DNA of 32,499 nucleotides. It comes from Thermoplasmata archaeon (GTDB lineage Archaea; Thermoplasmatota; Thermoplasmata; Lutacidiplasmatales; UBA184). The notes under the pieces are model-generated. The model saw only the letters and a program-made list of their open reading frames with translations, was not told the DNA's origin and did no database searches. The stretch covers positions 1 to 32,499 of the forward strand of contig JASIBA010000128.1 of assembly GCA_030041735.1 (NCBI GenBank). Direction: 5' to 3'. A program made the position numbers and the translations under genes. This document shows, piece after piece, positions 17,844-26,189 of the stretch (its first letter is position 1; every line of letters starts with the position of its first letter).

Positions 17844-18727
17844 GCGGCGACGTTCCGACCGTGCCAGAGGCGGCAGTCCGGCCGCACGGAGCACGGCCCG
17901 CAGACGGCGAGGTCCCGGTGCTTCGGGCAGTCGCCCGAGATCCCCGTGTGGCACAGCACGAAGTCGTAGCGGATCGGATCGAGCGGATCCACCCGTCGGA
18001 GGGCCTCGGTGACCTCCTCGACCGCCCGCCACGAGCGGGTCTTCCGCCCCGTGAGTCCGAGGTGGTAGGAGATCCAGTAGACGTGCTGGTCGAGCGGGAT
18101 CCGGAGCTCCCCCGTGGGGACCTGTCGCCAGCACCCCAGGTCGGGGTAGCGGTCGCGGACCATCCACCGCACGAAGAGGGTCATCCGCTTGCAGGGGCTG
18201 CGGGACCGGTCGAGCGGGCTCGGGAACAGGGCCGCGTATCCGGCCGGGGGTCGGCCGAGGACGCGCTCCCGGCCTTCGCCGCGCAGCGCGCGCGCGAGCC
18301 GATCGAGTCCGCCGGAAAACCCGCCCTCCTCCCATCCCGCGACGAACGCGCTCTCGAGCGAGGCATGCCGGCGATAATGGTCCGCGAGGACGCGACAGAG
18401 GTAGTCGATCTGGTCCCCGCGGATCCACCGGTGCCGGAATCCCCGGAGGCGACGCGCGCGCTCGCGGCCGTGGGCGGGATCGACCAGCCAGGCGACGTCG
18501 CCGCCGGCGAGCCCGGCCACGCGGCGAATCGCGCCGCGGATCGCGGTCGTGTTGCCGATCGCGAGGGTGGCCCCGAGGATGCCCGCGATCTCGGCCCGCT
18601 TCGGGTCGGTCGCGAGCGCCCGGATCGGGGCGATCGGGTCGTCCGCGAGCGACCGATCGAACGGAAAGCGCGCGTAGAGCTGCTCCAGGTGCCGGGGCAG
18701 TTCGGGGGTCGGCCGGTAGGCCCTCAT
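17840..18727 (-). CDS. TIGR02757/DUF2400 family protein (HhH/Fe-S-like)
   Basis: 295 aa; PFDRSLADDPIAPIRA, RMTLFVRWMVRDRYPDLGCW, PLDQHVYWISYHLGLTGRKTRSW, C-terminal CPKHRDLAVCGPCSVRPDC. Confidence 0.88.
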   Translation of the reverse strand: MRAYRPTPELPRHLEQLYARFPFDRSLADDPIAPIRALATDPKRAEIAGILGATLAIGNTTAIRGAIRRVAGLAGGDVAWLVDPAHGRERARRLRGFRHRWIRGDQIDYLCRVLADHYRRHASLESAFVAGWEEGGFSGGLDRLARALRGEGRERVLGRPPAGYAALFPSPLDRSRSPCKRMTLFVRWMVRDRYPDLGCWRQVPTGELRIPLDQHVYWISYHLGLTGRKTRSWRAVEEVTEALRRVDPLDPIRYDFVLCHTGISGDCPKHRDLAVCGPCSVRPDCRLWHGRNVAA

Positions 18728-18773
18728 CCGAGCCGAGCACCCGGGCCGGGGATTTACCGTTGGCCGCGGCCGC

Positions 18774-19433
18774 TCAGCCGACCAGAGCGGCCCGCAGCGC
18801 GTCGAAGTCGTACCGGCCCACGACGAGCCGGCCGTTCGCGAAGAACGTCGGCGTCGCCTCGACCCCGGCCTCTTGGCCGCTCTCGAGGTCCTCGGTGACG
18901 CGGCGTCGCGGCGCCCCCGAGTCGAGGTCCCGGCGGAACACGGCCATGTCGATGGGCAGGGCCCGCGCGAGGCGGTCGTAGAGGGCCGGGGAAAGCTCGG
19001 TCTGGTGCTCGAAGAGCCGGTCGTGCATCAGCCAGAACTTGCCCTGGTGGTCCGCGGCCTCGGCGGCCTCGGCCGCCGGGAAGGAGTTCGGGTGGATCGT
19101 CGGCTGCGGGAAGTTGCGGAAGACGTAGCAGAGATCGTCGCCGAGGTCCCGGACGAGCTCGCGGACCGCCTCGATCCCGTCGAGGCAGTTGGGGCACTCG
19201 TAGTCCCCGTACTCGACCAGCGTGTACTTCGCCCCGAGCTCCCCGATCCGATGGTCCCGATCCCCGACCGGCAACACCAGCTCGGGCAGCCGGGCGCTGT
19301 CGCTCGCATCCGCGCGCCGCACGCCGCGCCGGCCCGCCGATACCTTCGCCGGGGTCGGTTCTGTTCCCGCCAGGGGTACCACCGCGGGTCGGGAGACGCC
19401 CGCCCATTTAGGTTCCTCGACGGGGCTCCCCAA
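18774..19433 (-). CDS. DsbA-like thioredoxin-fold protein
   Basis: YTLVEYGDYECPNCLDGIEAVRELVRDLGDDLCYVFRNFPQPTIHPNSFPAAEAAEAADHQGKFWLMHDRLFEHQ; VEATPTFFANGRLV. The real start may be a GTG at 19382, given a TATA-like CCTAAATGGG at about 19404-19413. Confidence 0.9.
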   Translation of the reverse strand: MGSPVEEPKWAGVSRPAVVPLAGTEPTPAKVSAGRRGVRRADASDSARLPELVLPVGDRDHRIGELGAKYTLVEYGDYECPNCLDGIEAVRELVRDLGDDLCYVFRNFPQPTIHPNSFPAAEAAEAADHQGKFWLMHDRLFEHQTELSPALYDRLARALPIDMAVFRRDLDSGAPRRRVTEDLESGQEAGVEATPTFFANGRLVVGRYDFDALRAALVG

Positions 19434-19467
19434 CGCCTAATTCAGCCCTCCCCGTATCGGCCCGCGG

Positions 19468-21129
19468 ATGTCGACGAACTCCGACGCGGCGGAGATGTTC
19501 CGGGAGATCGCCGACCTCCTCGACGTGCTGGGCGAGAAGTTCAAGCCCGAGGCGTACCGCCGGGCCGCCCGCTCGATCGAGAGCCTGACCGAGGACCTGA
19601 AGGCGGTCGCCGCGCGCGGCGACCTGCGGACGATCCCCGGGGTGGGGGAGGCGATCGCGGAGAAGATCGAGGAGTATCTCAAGACCGGCAAGGTCGACTA
19701 CTACGAGCGCCTGACGAAGCAGGTCCCGCCGGGGATCGCGGACCTCCTTCGGCTCCCCGGCCTCGGCCCGAAGACGGCCCGCCGGTTCTGGCTCGAGCTC
19801 GGGGTCGAGGGACCGAACGAGCTCGCCGCGGCGATCGACGCGGGCCGCCTCACCGGGCTCAAGGGGTTCGGACCGAAGAAGATCGAGCAGGTGCGCGCGG
19901 CTCTCGCGGCGGCCAAGGCGGCCCCCCCGTCCGGGCGCCTGCCGATCGAGGAGGCCTACCCGATCGCGCAGCGGCTCCTCGCGGGGCTGCGGGCCTCCGC
20001 GGGGGCCGAGCAGCTCGAGATCGCCGGCAGCTTCCGCCGGTGCCGGGAGACGGTCGGGGACCTGGACCTGCTCGCAACGTCCCAGACCCCGGCGCGGGTG
20101 TTCGACACGTTCAGCGCGCTTCCCGACGTCCGGGAGGTCCGGCTCCGGGGACCGACCAAGGAGACCGTCCTCCTGACGAACGGGCTGCAGGTCGACCTCC
20201 GGGTCGTCGAGCCCGAGGAGTTCGGCGCCGCGCTGCTCTACTCCACCGGGTCGAAGGACCACAACGTGCACCTGCGGACGATCGCGCGGGACCGCGGCCT
20301 CAAGATCAACGAGTACGGCATCTACCGCGGCGAGGAGCGCGTCGGCGGTCGGACCGAGGAGGAGATGTACCGGGCGCTCCGGCTCTCCTGGATCCCGCCC
20401 GAAATCCGGGAGGACCGCGGCGAGGTCGAGCAGGCCGCGCGGGGGGCCGTCCCGCGCCTGGTCGAGGCGGGCGACCTGACCGGCGACCTCCACGTCCACC
20501 TGCCCGACGAGGCGCGCCCGGCGGACGTCGATCGGGTGGTCGCCGGGGCGCGGCAGGCGAAGCTGCGCTACGTCGGGATCGTCGTGGCCGGCGAGCGCGC
20601 CGACGGCTCGAGGTTCGAGCTCCCGCGGCCCGTTCTCGAACGCATCGCCCACGAGAGCGGGACGTCGCTCCGTCTCGAGCGCGTGCGGGAAGTTCCCGCG
20701 GACGGTCTCCCGGAATCGTGGCCCGCCGGGGAGGATCGCATCGTGGTCCGGCCGACGCGGGGCGTCCCCCGGCCTCCTTCCCGGAAGCCGGGACCCACGC
20801 TCGGGCCGATCGTGGCCCACCTCGGAGGTGAGGAGGCCGCGCGGCCCTGGATCGAGTGGCTCCGCGGTGCCTCGGGCGCGATCGAGGTCGGCCCGGGACC
20901 GGAGCGGATCGACTCGGTCTCCGCGCGGGCCGCGCTGGAGGCGGGGATCGGGCTCTGCGTGGTGACCGGCGTCGGCCGCGACCCGGACGACCCGGCCGCC
21001 CCAATCTCGCTCGGGTTCGCGCGCCGGGCCGGTGCGGAGAAGGGGTCGGTGCGGAACGCGGCGTCGCCGGCGTCCGTTACCCGGAACGGGTCGGCGGCAC
21101 GGACGGCACGAAGCCGCTCCGGGGCGTGA
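19468..21129 (+). CDS. polX: X-family DNA polymerase (PolX) with degenerate C-terminal PHP-like domain
   Basis: Two HhH motifs (IPGVGEAIAEKI, LPGLGPKTARRF), catalytic GSFRRCRETVGDLDLLA and QVDLRVV, LLYSTGSKDHNVHLR, C-terminal GDLHVHLPDE. Confidence 0.94.
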   Translation: MSTNSDAAEMFREIADLLDVLGEKFKPEAYRRAARSIESLTEDLKAVAARGDLRTIPGVGEAIAEKIEEYLKTGKVDYYERLTKQVPPGIADLLRLPGLGPKTARRFWLELGVEGPNELAAAIDAGRLTGLKGFGPKKIEQVRAALAAAKAAPPSGRLPIEEAYPIAQRLLAGLRASAGAEQLEIAGSFRRCRETVGDLDLLATSQTPARVFDTFSALPDVREVRLRGPTKETVLLTNGLQVDLRVVEPEEFGAALLYSTGSKDHNVHLRTIARDRGLKINEYGIYRGEERVGGRTEEEMYRALRLSWIPPEIREDRGEVEQAARGAVPRLVEAGDLTGDLHVHLPDEARPADVDRVVAGARQAKLRYVGIVVAGERADGSRFELPRPVLERIAHESGTSLRLERVREVPADGLPESWPAGEDRIVVRPTRGVPRPPSRKPGPTLGPIVAHLGGEEAARPWIEWLRGASGAIEVGPGPERIDSVSARAALEAGIGLCVVTGVGRDPDDPAAPISLGFARRAGAEKGSVRNAASPASVTRNGSAARTARSRSGA

Positions 21130-21472
21130 CCGTCCGGCCGCCCGAGACCGCCGCCGCGTTGGTCGCGGCCGCGAGGCAGCTCGCGCAGCGGTGCGCGGAC
21201 GGCTCGACGCCGTGGCGCCAGTAGCAGTCGAGGCAGAGGGCCCGGCCGCACCCCCAGCAGCGGGGGGTCGATCCGCCGTAGTGGAGGGGCGCGGCGCAGC
21301 TCACGCACGCGCGGGGCACCGCGAGCGGGTTCGTTCGGAAGGCCGGCGGCTCGGCGGGCCGGGCCTTGGGGCCCGGACGGGGGCTCGTGGCGGGGCTCGG
21401 AGGTGCCGGGCGTCCCGGAACCTCCGCCGCTCCCGGGCGGCGGCGGCTGTCAGGCACGGGACGTCGCACCAC
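21077..21472 (-). CDS. Zinc-finger (multi-CxxC) small protein
   Basis: 131 aa; CVSCAAPLHYGGSTPRCWGCGRALCLDCYWRHGVEPSAHRCASC; 3' end overlaps polX by 53 nt. Confidence 0.55.
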   Translation of the reverse strand: MVRRPVPDSRRRPGAAEVPGRPAPPSPATSPRPGPKARPAEPPAFRTNPLAVPRACVSCAAPLHYGGSTPRCWGCGRALCLDCYWRHGVEPSAHRCASCLAAATNAAAVSGGRTVTPRSGFVPSVPPTRSG

Positions 21473-21558
21473 GCGGGGGTTCTTATTCGCTCGTCTCGAC
21501 GACCGCCCGTTCCAGTGGACGACGACGTTGAAGTAGGCGGCCCCCGAGCGCCCCCGGT

Positions 21559-21900
21559 GTGAGCGGAGGCCGCCGTCCCGCTGACGGACGCGGACGCAAG
21601 TCTCCGTCCGAACTCCCCCGCTCGAACGCGGCCATCCCGGTCGCGGTCGCGCTGGTCGTCCTGGGGCTCTATCTCGGAACCTACACGATTCTGATAACGG
21701 CCGTCCTCGGACTGGTCCTGCTCGTGTCGGCCGGCTCGCTGCTCTCGACCCGCGTGAACCCCCTCAGCCCCACGTTCTACCTGACCCGGAAGCCCTCGTT
21801 CCTCGCGATCGGGACCGTCTTCCTGGGCGCCCTGGTGCTGTTCGGCGCGGCCTACCTGCTCTGGACCCAGCGCGGGGGACCGATCATGCCGCACTTCTAG
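21559..21900 (+). CDS. Small multi-pass membrane protein (GTG start)
   Basis: 113 aa; hydrophobic helices AAIPVAVALVVLGLYLGTYTILITAVLGLVLLVSAGSLL and FLAIGTVFLGALVLFGAAYLLW. Confidence 0.75.
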   Translation: MSGGRRPADGRGRKSPSELPRSNAAIPVAVALVVLGLYLGTYTILITAVLGLVLLVSAGSLLSTRVNPLSPTFYLTRKPSFLAIGTVFLGALVLFGAAYLLWTQRGGPIMPHF

Positions 21901-21945
21901 GGAGCTCGCTCGCGCCCCGCACCGGGGGGGCGGAACCGACCCGGG

Positions 21946-22851
21946 TCACGACGCGATCATGCGCTCGAGCACGCCGCGCGCGCGGTCCGCCGTCGCGTCC
22001 GGCACCTCGATCACGTAGCGCTGGAGCTGGAGCGAGTCGCGGACGTCGGCGAGATCGATCTCCTTCATGAACGGACAGACGGTCCCCAGGTCGAGCGGCG
22101 TGAACCGCGTGGTCGGGTTGATCTGCTGCATGCGGTGCAGGATGCCGACCTCCGTGGCGACCAGCACCTCGGGCGCGCGGGTCTCCTCGGCATAGCGTAC
22201 CATCCCGTCGGTGGAGAGCACGCGGTCCACCTGCGGGAGCGCCTGGGAGGCGCACCCGCACTCCGGATGCGCGAGGATCGGCGCGCCCGGGTGCGCGCGC
22301 CGGGCCCGATCCATGTCCTCGGGGCGCATGCGCGCGTGGACCGGGCAGTCGCCGACCCACAGGTGCATCGCGCGCCCGGTGCGCTTCCGCACGTAGTCCC
22401 CGAGGAACATGTCGGGGAGGAACAGGATCTCGCGGTCGGCGGGGATCGACTCCACGACCTTCACCGCGTTCGAGCTCGTGCAGCAGTAGTCCGACTCCGC
22501 CTTCACGTCGGCGGAGGTGTTGATGTACGCCACGACCGCGGCCCCGGGGTGCGCCGCCTTCCAGTCGCGGAGCTGCTCGGCCGTGATCGCGTCCGCCAGG
22601 GCGCAGCCGGCCCGGAGGTCCGGCAGCAGCACCGTCCGGCTCGGGTTCAGGATCTTGGCCGTCTCGGCCATGAACCGGACGCCGGCGAAGACGATCACCC
22701 GGCGGTCCGCCTCCCGGGCCTTCCGGGAGAGGTAGAGCGAGTCCCCGACGAAGTCGGCGACGTCCTGGACCTCGGGCCGCTGGTAGTTGTGCGCGAGGAG
22801 CACGGCGTCCCGCTCCTCCTTCAGCCGGCCGACCTCGGCCTCCAGCGACAT
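21946..22851 (-). CDS. nadA: Quinolinate synthase A
   Basis: 301 aa; LLAHNYQRPEVQDVADFVGDSLYLSRKA, VRFMAETAKILNP, LPDLRAGCALAD, YCCTSSNAVKVVES, HPECGCASQ. Confidence 0.97.
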   Translation of the reverse strand: MSLEAEVGRLKEERDAVLLAHNYQRPEVQDVADFVGDSLYLSRKAREADRRVIVFAGVRFMAETAKILNPSRTVLLPDLRAGCALADAITAEQLRDWKAAHPGAAVVAYINTSADVKAESDYCCTSSNAVKVVESIPADREILFLPDMFLGDYVRKRTGRAMHLWVGDCPVHARMRPEDMDRARRAHPGAPILAHPECGCASQALPQVDRVLSTDGMVRYAEETRAPEVLVATEVGILHRMQQINPTTRFTPLDLGTVCPFMKEIDLADVRDSLQLQRYVIEVPDATADRARGVLERMIAS

Positions 22852-22870
22852 GGGTCCTCCCGGGGCCGTT

Positions 22871-23755
22871 CTAGGGACGTCGCCGACTTAAGCGGGCGGG
22901 GCGGAGCTCGAGATGGAACGGGAGCGCCATCGCCGAGTGGGTGAGCGCGCCGAGGCTCACGGCGTCGGCCCCGACGCCCCGGAAGCGCCGGACGTTCTCG
23001 GGTGTGATGCCGCCGGAGAGCTCGACCCACCGGCCGCGCCGCAGGCCCGAGCGTTCCAGCGCGCGCACGACGGCCCGGGCCCGGCGGGGGGGCAGGTTGT
23101 CCAGGAGGAGCGCGCCGGCGCCGGCGCGCGCCGCCCGGATCGCCTCGGTCGCCGAGCGCACCTCCACCTCGACCGGCTCCCCCGGTCGGGCGGCGGCGGC
23201 CGCCCGCCGCACCGCCTCGGAGAGCGAGGAGAAGCGGAGATGGTTCGTCTTCACGAGCAGCGCGTCCGCGAGGTCGCGCCGGTGCGGCCGACCACCCCCG
23301 TGGACGACCGCGGCCTTCTCGAGGTCCCGGAGCCCGGGGAGGGTCTTGCGGGTCGCCCAGACCTGGAGCGGTCGGGGCGCGCCGCGGGCCGCCCGCACCG
23401 CGCGGTCGGTGGTGGTCGCGATCCCGCTCGCGTGCATGACCACGTTGAGCACGGTCCGCTCCGCGCCGAGGACCGCGCGCGCGCTCCCGACCATGCGGAG
23501 CACGGTCGAACCCGCGCGCACCCGACTCCCGTCGCGCCGCACGATCGTGGCCCGGAGGCCCGCCGCGCGCGCGATCGACGCCGCCGCGACCACGCCCGAG
23601 AGCAGGCCCGGCGCCTGCGCGACGACGCGCCCCTCCGCGCGGGCCCGGGCGGGCACGACCGCCCGGCTCGTCCGGTCGTCGCGGAACCGATCCTCCCCGA
23701 GCGCGCGCCGCGCGAACGCGGCGTCGACGCCGGGGGCCCTAGCTCGACGCGGCAC
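22871..23755 (-). CDS. nadC: Nicotinate-nucleotide pyrophosphorylase (carboxylating) (GTG start)
   Basis: 294 aa; [117 protein letters not shown]. Confidence 0.95.
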   Translation of the reverse strand: MPRRARAPGVDAAFARRALGEDRFRDDRTSRAVVPARARAEGRVVAQAPGLLSGVVAAASIARAAGLRATIVRRDGSRVRAGSTVLRMVGSARAVLGAERTVLNVVMHASGIATTTDRAVRAARGAPRPLQVWATRKTLPGLRDLEKAAVVHGGGRPHRRDLADALLVKTNHLRFSSLSEAVRRAAAAARPGEPVEVEVRSATEAIRAARAGAGALLLDNLPPRRARAVVRALERSGLRRGRWVELSGGITPENVRRFRGVGADAVSLGALTHSAMALPFHLELRPARLSRRRP

Positions 23756-26156
23756 GGTCGGCGCCGTCCTTCGAGTCGAGCGCGCTCTTCAGGCGGTGGA
23801 AGTCGGCGGCGATGTCGGGCCGGAGCTGCGGCAGGTTCTGCCGCTCGAGCTCGGCGACGCGGCGCCGGGCCGTGGCGCGATCGCCGCGGGCGTACGACAG
23901 CTGGGCGAGGCGCAGCACGACGTCGACCTCGTCGGCCGGCGCCTTGAGCTCCCGCACGATCCGGTAGGCGTCGAGGAGGTCCGCCTCGGCCCGGTCGTAC
24001 TCGCCGCGGTCGAGGCCGATCTTGCCCTGGACGATGAGCGCCTGGACGAGCCCGAACCGGTCCCCGATCCGCTCGAGGATGTCGTGCGAGCGCTGGTTGC
24101 GCTCGGCGGCCTCGTCGAGCCGCCCGGCCTCGCGCAGGATGTCGGCGACGTTGAACAGCGCCCAGCCGACGCGCCGGACGTCGTGCGCCTTCTCCGCGAG
24201 CCGGATCGCCTCCTGGAACTCGGCGATCGACTCGGAGTAGCGGGGCGTCAGCGAGGCGGAGCCGGCGATGAGGACGCCGAGGAACAGGTGCGCGTGCGCG
24301 GCCTCCCGCGCGTCCCCGAGCCGCTCGAGGGTGCGCGCGGCCTCGCGGGCCTCCGCGAACGCGCCCTCGCTCCGCCCCATCATGGCGAGCACGTTCGCCC
24401 GCCAGATCCGCGCGGAGGCGGTCGCGCGCTCGTCGCCCTGCTCCTCGGCGAGGTGGCGGAGCGCGTCGTTCTCCTTGAGGGCCTCGTCGTACCGCCCCAT
24501 GTAGTAGAGCGCCTCCCCGAGCAGCCGGCGGCCGTTCATCTGGGTGCGCGGGTGGCCGGCCAGGTCGACCGAGTCGAGCACCGCGCGGGCGGTCCGCTCC
24601 GCGTCGCGCCAGGCGCCCTGGTCGGTCAGGATGCGGGCGAGGTACAGGTCGAGGAGCGCGAGGACGTGCGGGGAGAGCTTCCGCCGCAGCCCGCGGCGGG
24701 CCCGGTGCTCGCGCAGGAGCGCCTCCGCCTGCTTCAGCTCGCCCTGGTGGTCGATCTGGCGTGCGAGCTCGATGACGATCTCCGTCTCCTCGTCCCAGCT
24801 GTCGGGATGGAGGCGGCGCTGGCTCTCGAGCGCGCGCTCGAGGTGCTCCCGCGCGACCTCGGGCGAGAACGACTGGACCGCGATCTCCGCCGCTTCCCGG
24901 TTGTACGCGACGGCCTTCTCGTCGACGCGCGCGAGGTAGTAGTGGCGCGCGAGCGCGTAGACCGTCAGGAGGTCCCGCTTGCCGCTCGCCTCGAGCGCCT
25001 CCCCCGCGTGCCGGTGGAGCAGGCGCCGGCGGCTCTCGCTCAGGCCGTCGTAGACCTCCGAGCGGAGCCGGTCGTCGGGGAACGCGAGGAGCTCGCCCGG
25101 CCGCTCGACCAGCCAGCCCCGCGCGACGAGGCGGTCGAGGGTCTCCGTCAGCGGCTCCTCCTCCTCGTGGCTCGCGCGGAGCAGGGACGGGAAGTCGAAC
25201 TCCGCGCCCAGCACCGCCGCGACCGAGACGACGCGCTGCTCGTCCTCGGAGAGCGCGGCGAGCCCGGCCGACGCCGGGACGGCCCGGGCCGCGGTGCCGT
25301 CCCCGCCGCCCTCGGCGGGTCCGAGCAGGCGGCGCTCGAGCTGCTCCAGCAGCAGCGGGTTCCCGCCGGTCTCGGAGTGGCGCCGGGCGACCTCCTCGGC
25401 CGAGAACTCGCGCATCGGCTCGTGGCGGCGCAGGTACTCCGCGACCTCGCTCGAGGTGAACGGGCGCACGACGATCCGCCCGGCATGCGTCCCGGCCTCG
25501 AACGCCTCGAGCCGGGAGCGCCGGTCGTCCGGGAGGCTGGGGTAGGGCCGGGCGGTCGCGAGGATCCACAGGGGGCGGTTCTGCAACTGCCGGGCGAGCT
25601 GCTCGATCGCCTCGAGCGACGGCTCGTCGGCGCGGTGGAGGTCCTCGAGCACGAGGACCGTCGGGCCGCGGCGCGTGAAGGCGAGGAACTGCTCCGCGAG
25701 GCCCGTCCAGAGCGGGTCGCGGATCGCGTCCCCCCGCTCGTCCGCCTCGCCGAGCGCGTCGAGCAGCCGCTCCTCGATGCGGACGGGCGAGGTGGCCGAG
25801 GAGTCGTCGAGCCGGGGCGCGAAGCCGATCAGGAACCCCTCCGGACCGGGCGCTCCGGGCGCCGGGGCCCCTCCGGCCTCGGCGTAGGCGCGCCCGCTCT
25901 CGAGCGCGGACCGGATGAGCACGAACGGGGGCGGCGCGTCGAGCGGGGGCGCCCGGCCCTCGAGGACCCGGAGGCCGCGCGCGCGGACGTCGCGGACCAG
26001 CTCGGAGACCAGGGTCGACTTCCCGACCCCGGTCTCGCCGATCACCACGGTGACGCCGCCGTGGCCGGCCCGGGCGTCCTCGAAGCGCCGATGCAGCGCC
26101 TCGACCGCCTCCAGCCGTCCGACGAACGGTCGGTCGTTCCCGGCCTCGACCGCCAT
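23739..26156 (-). CDS. STAND-like AAA ATPase with C-terminal TPR array, no recognisable HTH
   Basis: 805 aa; FVGRLEAVEALHRRFEDARAGHGGVTVVIGETGVGKSTLVSELV (Walker A), PTVLVLEDLHRADEPSLE (Walker B), TGGNPLLLEQL, then many TPR-like helices. Confidence 0.88.
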   Translation of the reverse strand: MAVEAGNDRPFVGRLEAVEALHRRFEDARAGHGGVTVVIGETGVGKSTLVSELVRDVRARGLRVLEGRAPPLDAPPPFVLIRSALESGRAYAEAGGAPAPGAPGPEGFLIGFAPRLDDSSATSPVRIEERLLDALGEADERGDAIRDPLWTGLAEQFLAFTRRGPTVLVLEDLHRADEPSLEAIEQLARQLQNRPLWILATARPYPSLPDDRRSRLEAFEAGTHAGRIVVRPFTSSEVAEYLRRHEPMREFSAEEVARRHSETGGNPLLLEQLERRLLGPAEGGGDGTAARAVPASAGLAALSEDEQRVVSVAAVLGAEFDFPSLLRASHEEEEPLTETLDRLVARGWLVERPGELLAFPDDRLRSEVYDGLSESRRRLLHRHAGEALEASGKRDLLTVYALARHYYLARVDEKAVAYNREAAEIAVQSFSPEVAREHLERALESQRRLHPDSWDEETEIVIELARQIDHQGELKQAEALLREHRARRGLRRKLSPHVLALLDLYLARILTDQGAWRDAERTARAVLDSVDLAGHPRTQMNGRRLLGEALYYMGRYDEALKENDALRHLAEEQGDERATASARIWRANVLAMMGRSEGAFAEAREAARTLERLGDAREAAHAHLFLGVLIAGSASLTPRYSESIAEFQEAIRLAEKAHDVRRVGWALFNVADILREAGRLDEAAERNQRSHDILERIGDRFGLVQALIVQGKIGLDRGEYDRAEADLLDAYRIVRELKAPADEVDVVLRLAQLSYARGDRATARRRVAELERQNLPQLRPDIAADFHRLKSALDSKDGADRAASS

Positions 26157-26181
26157 GCCGCGGGCTCTATGGGTCCGACCG

Positions 26182-26189
26182 CCTATTTA
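26182..26189 (-). promoter_or_regulatory. TATA-like promoter of the STAND-nadC-nadA operon
   Basis: Minus strand GTAAATAGGC about 26-33 nt before the ATG at 26156, overlapping the gcvT stop. Confidence 0.5.

Noticed and set aside
23739-26156. Calling the STAND ATPase an anti-phage Avs-type defence protein
   Set aside because: No N-terminal nuclease/TIR/protease effector, no neighbouring defence genes; housekeeping nad genes are the neighbours.
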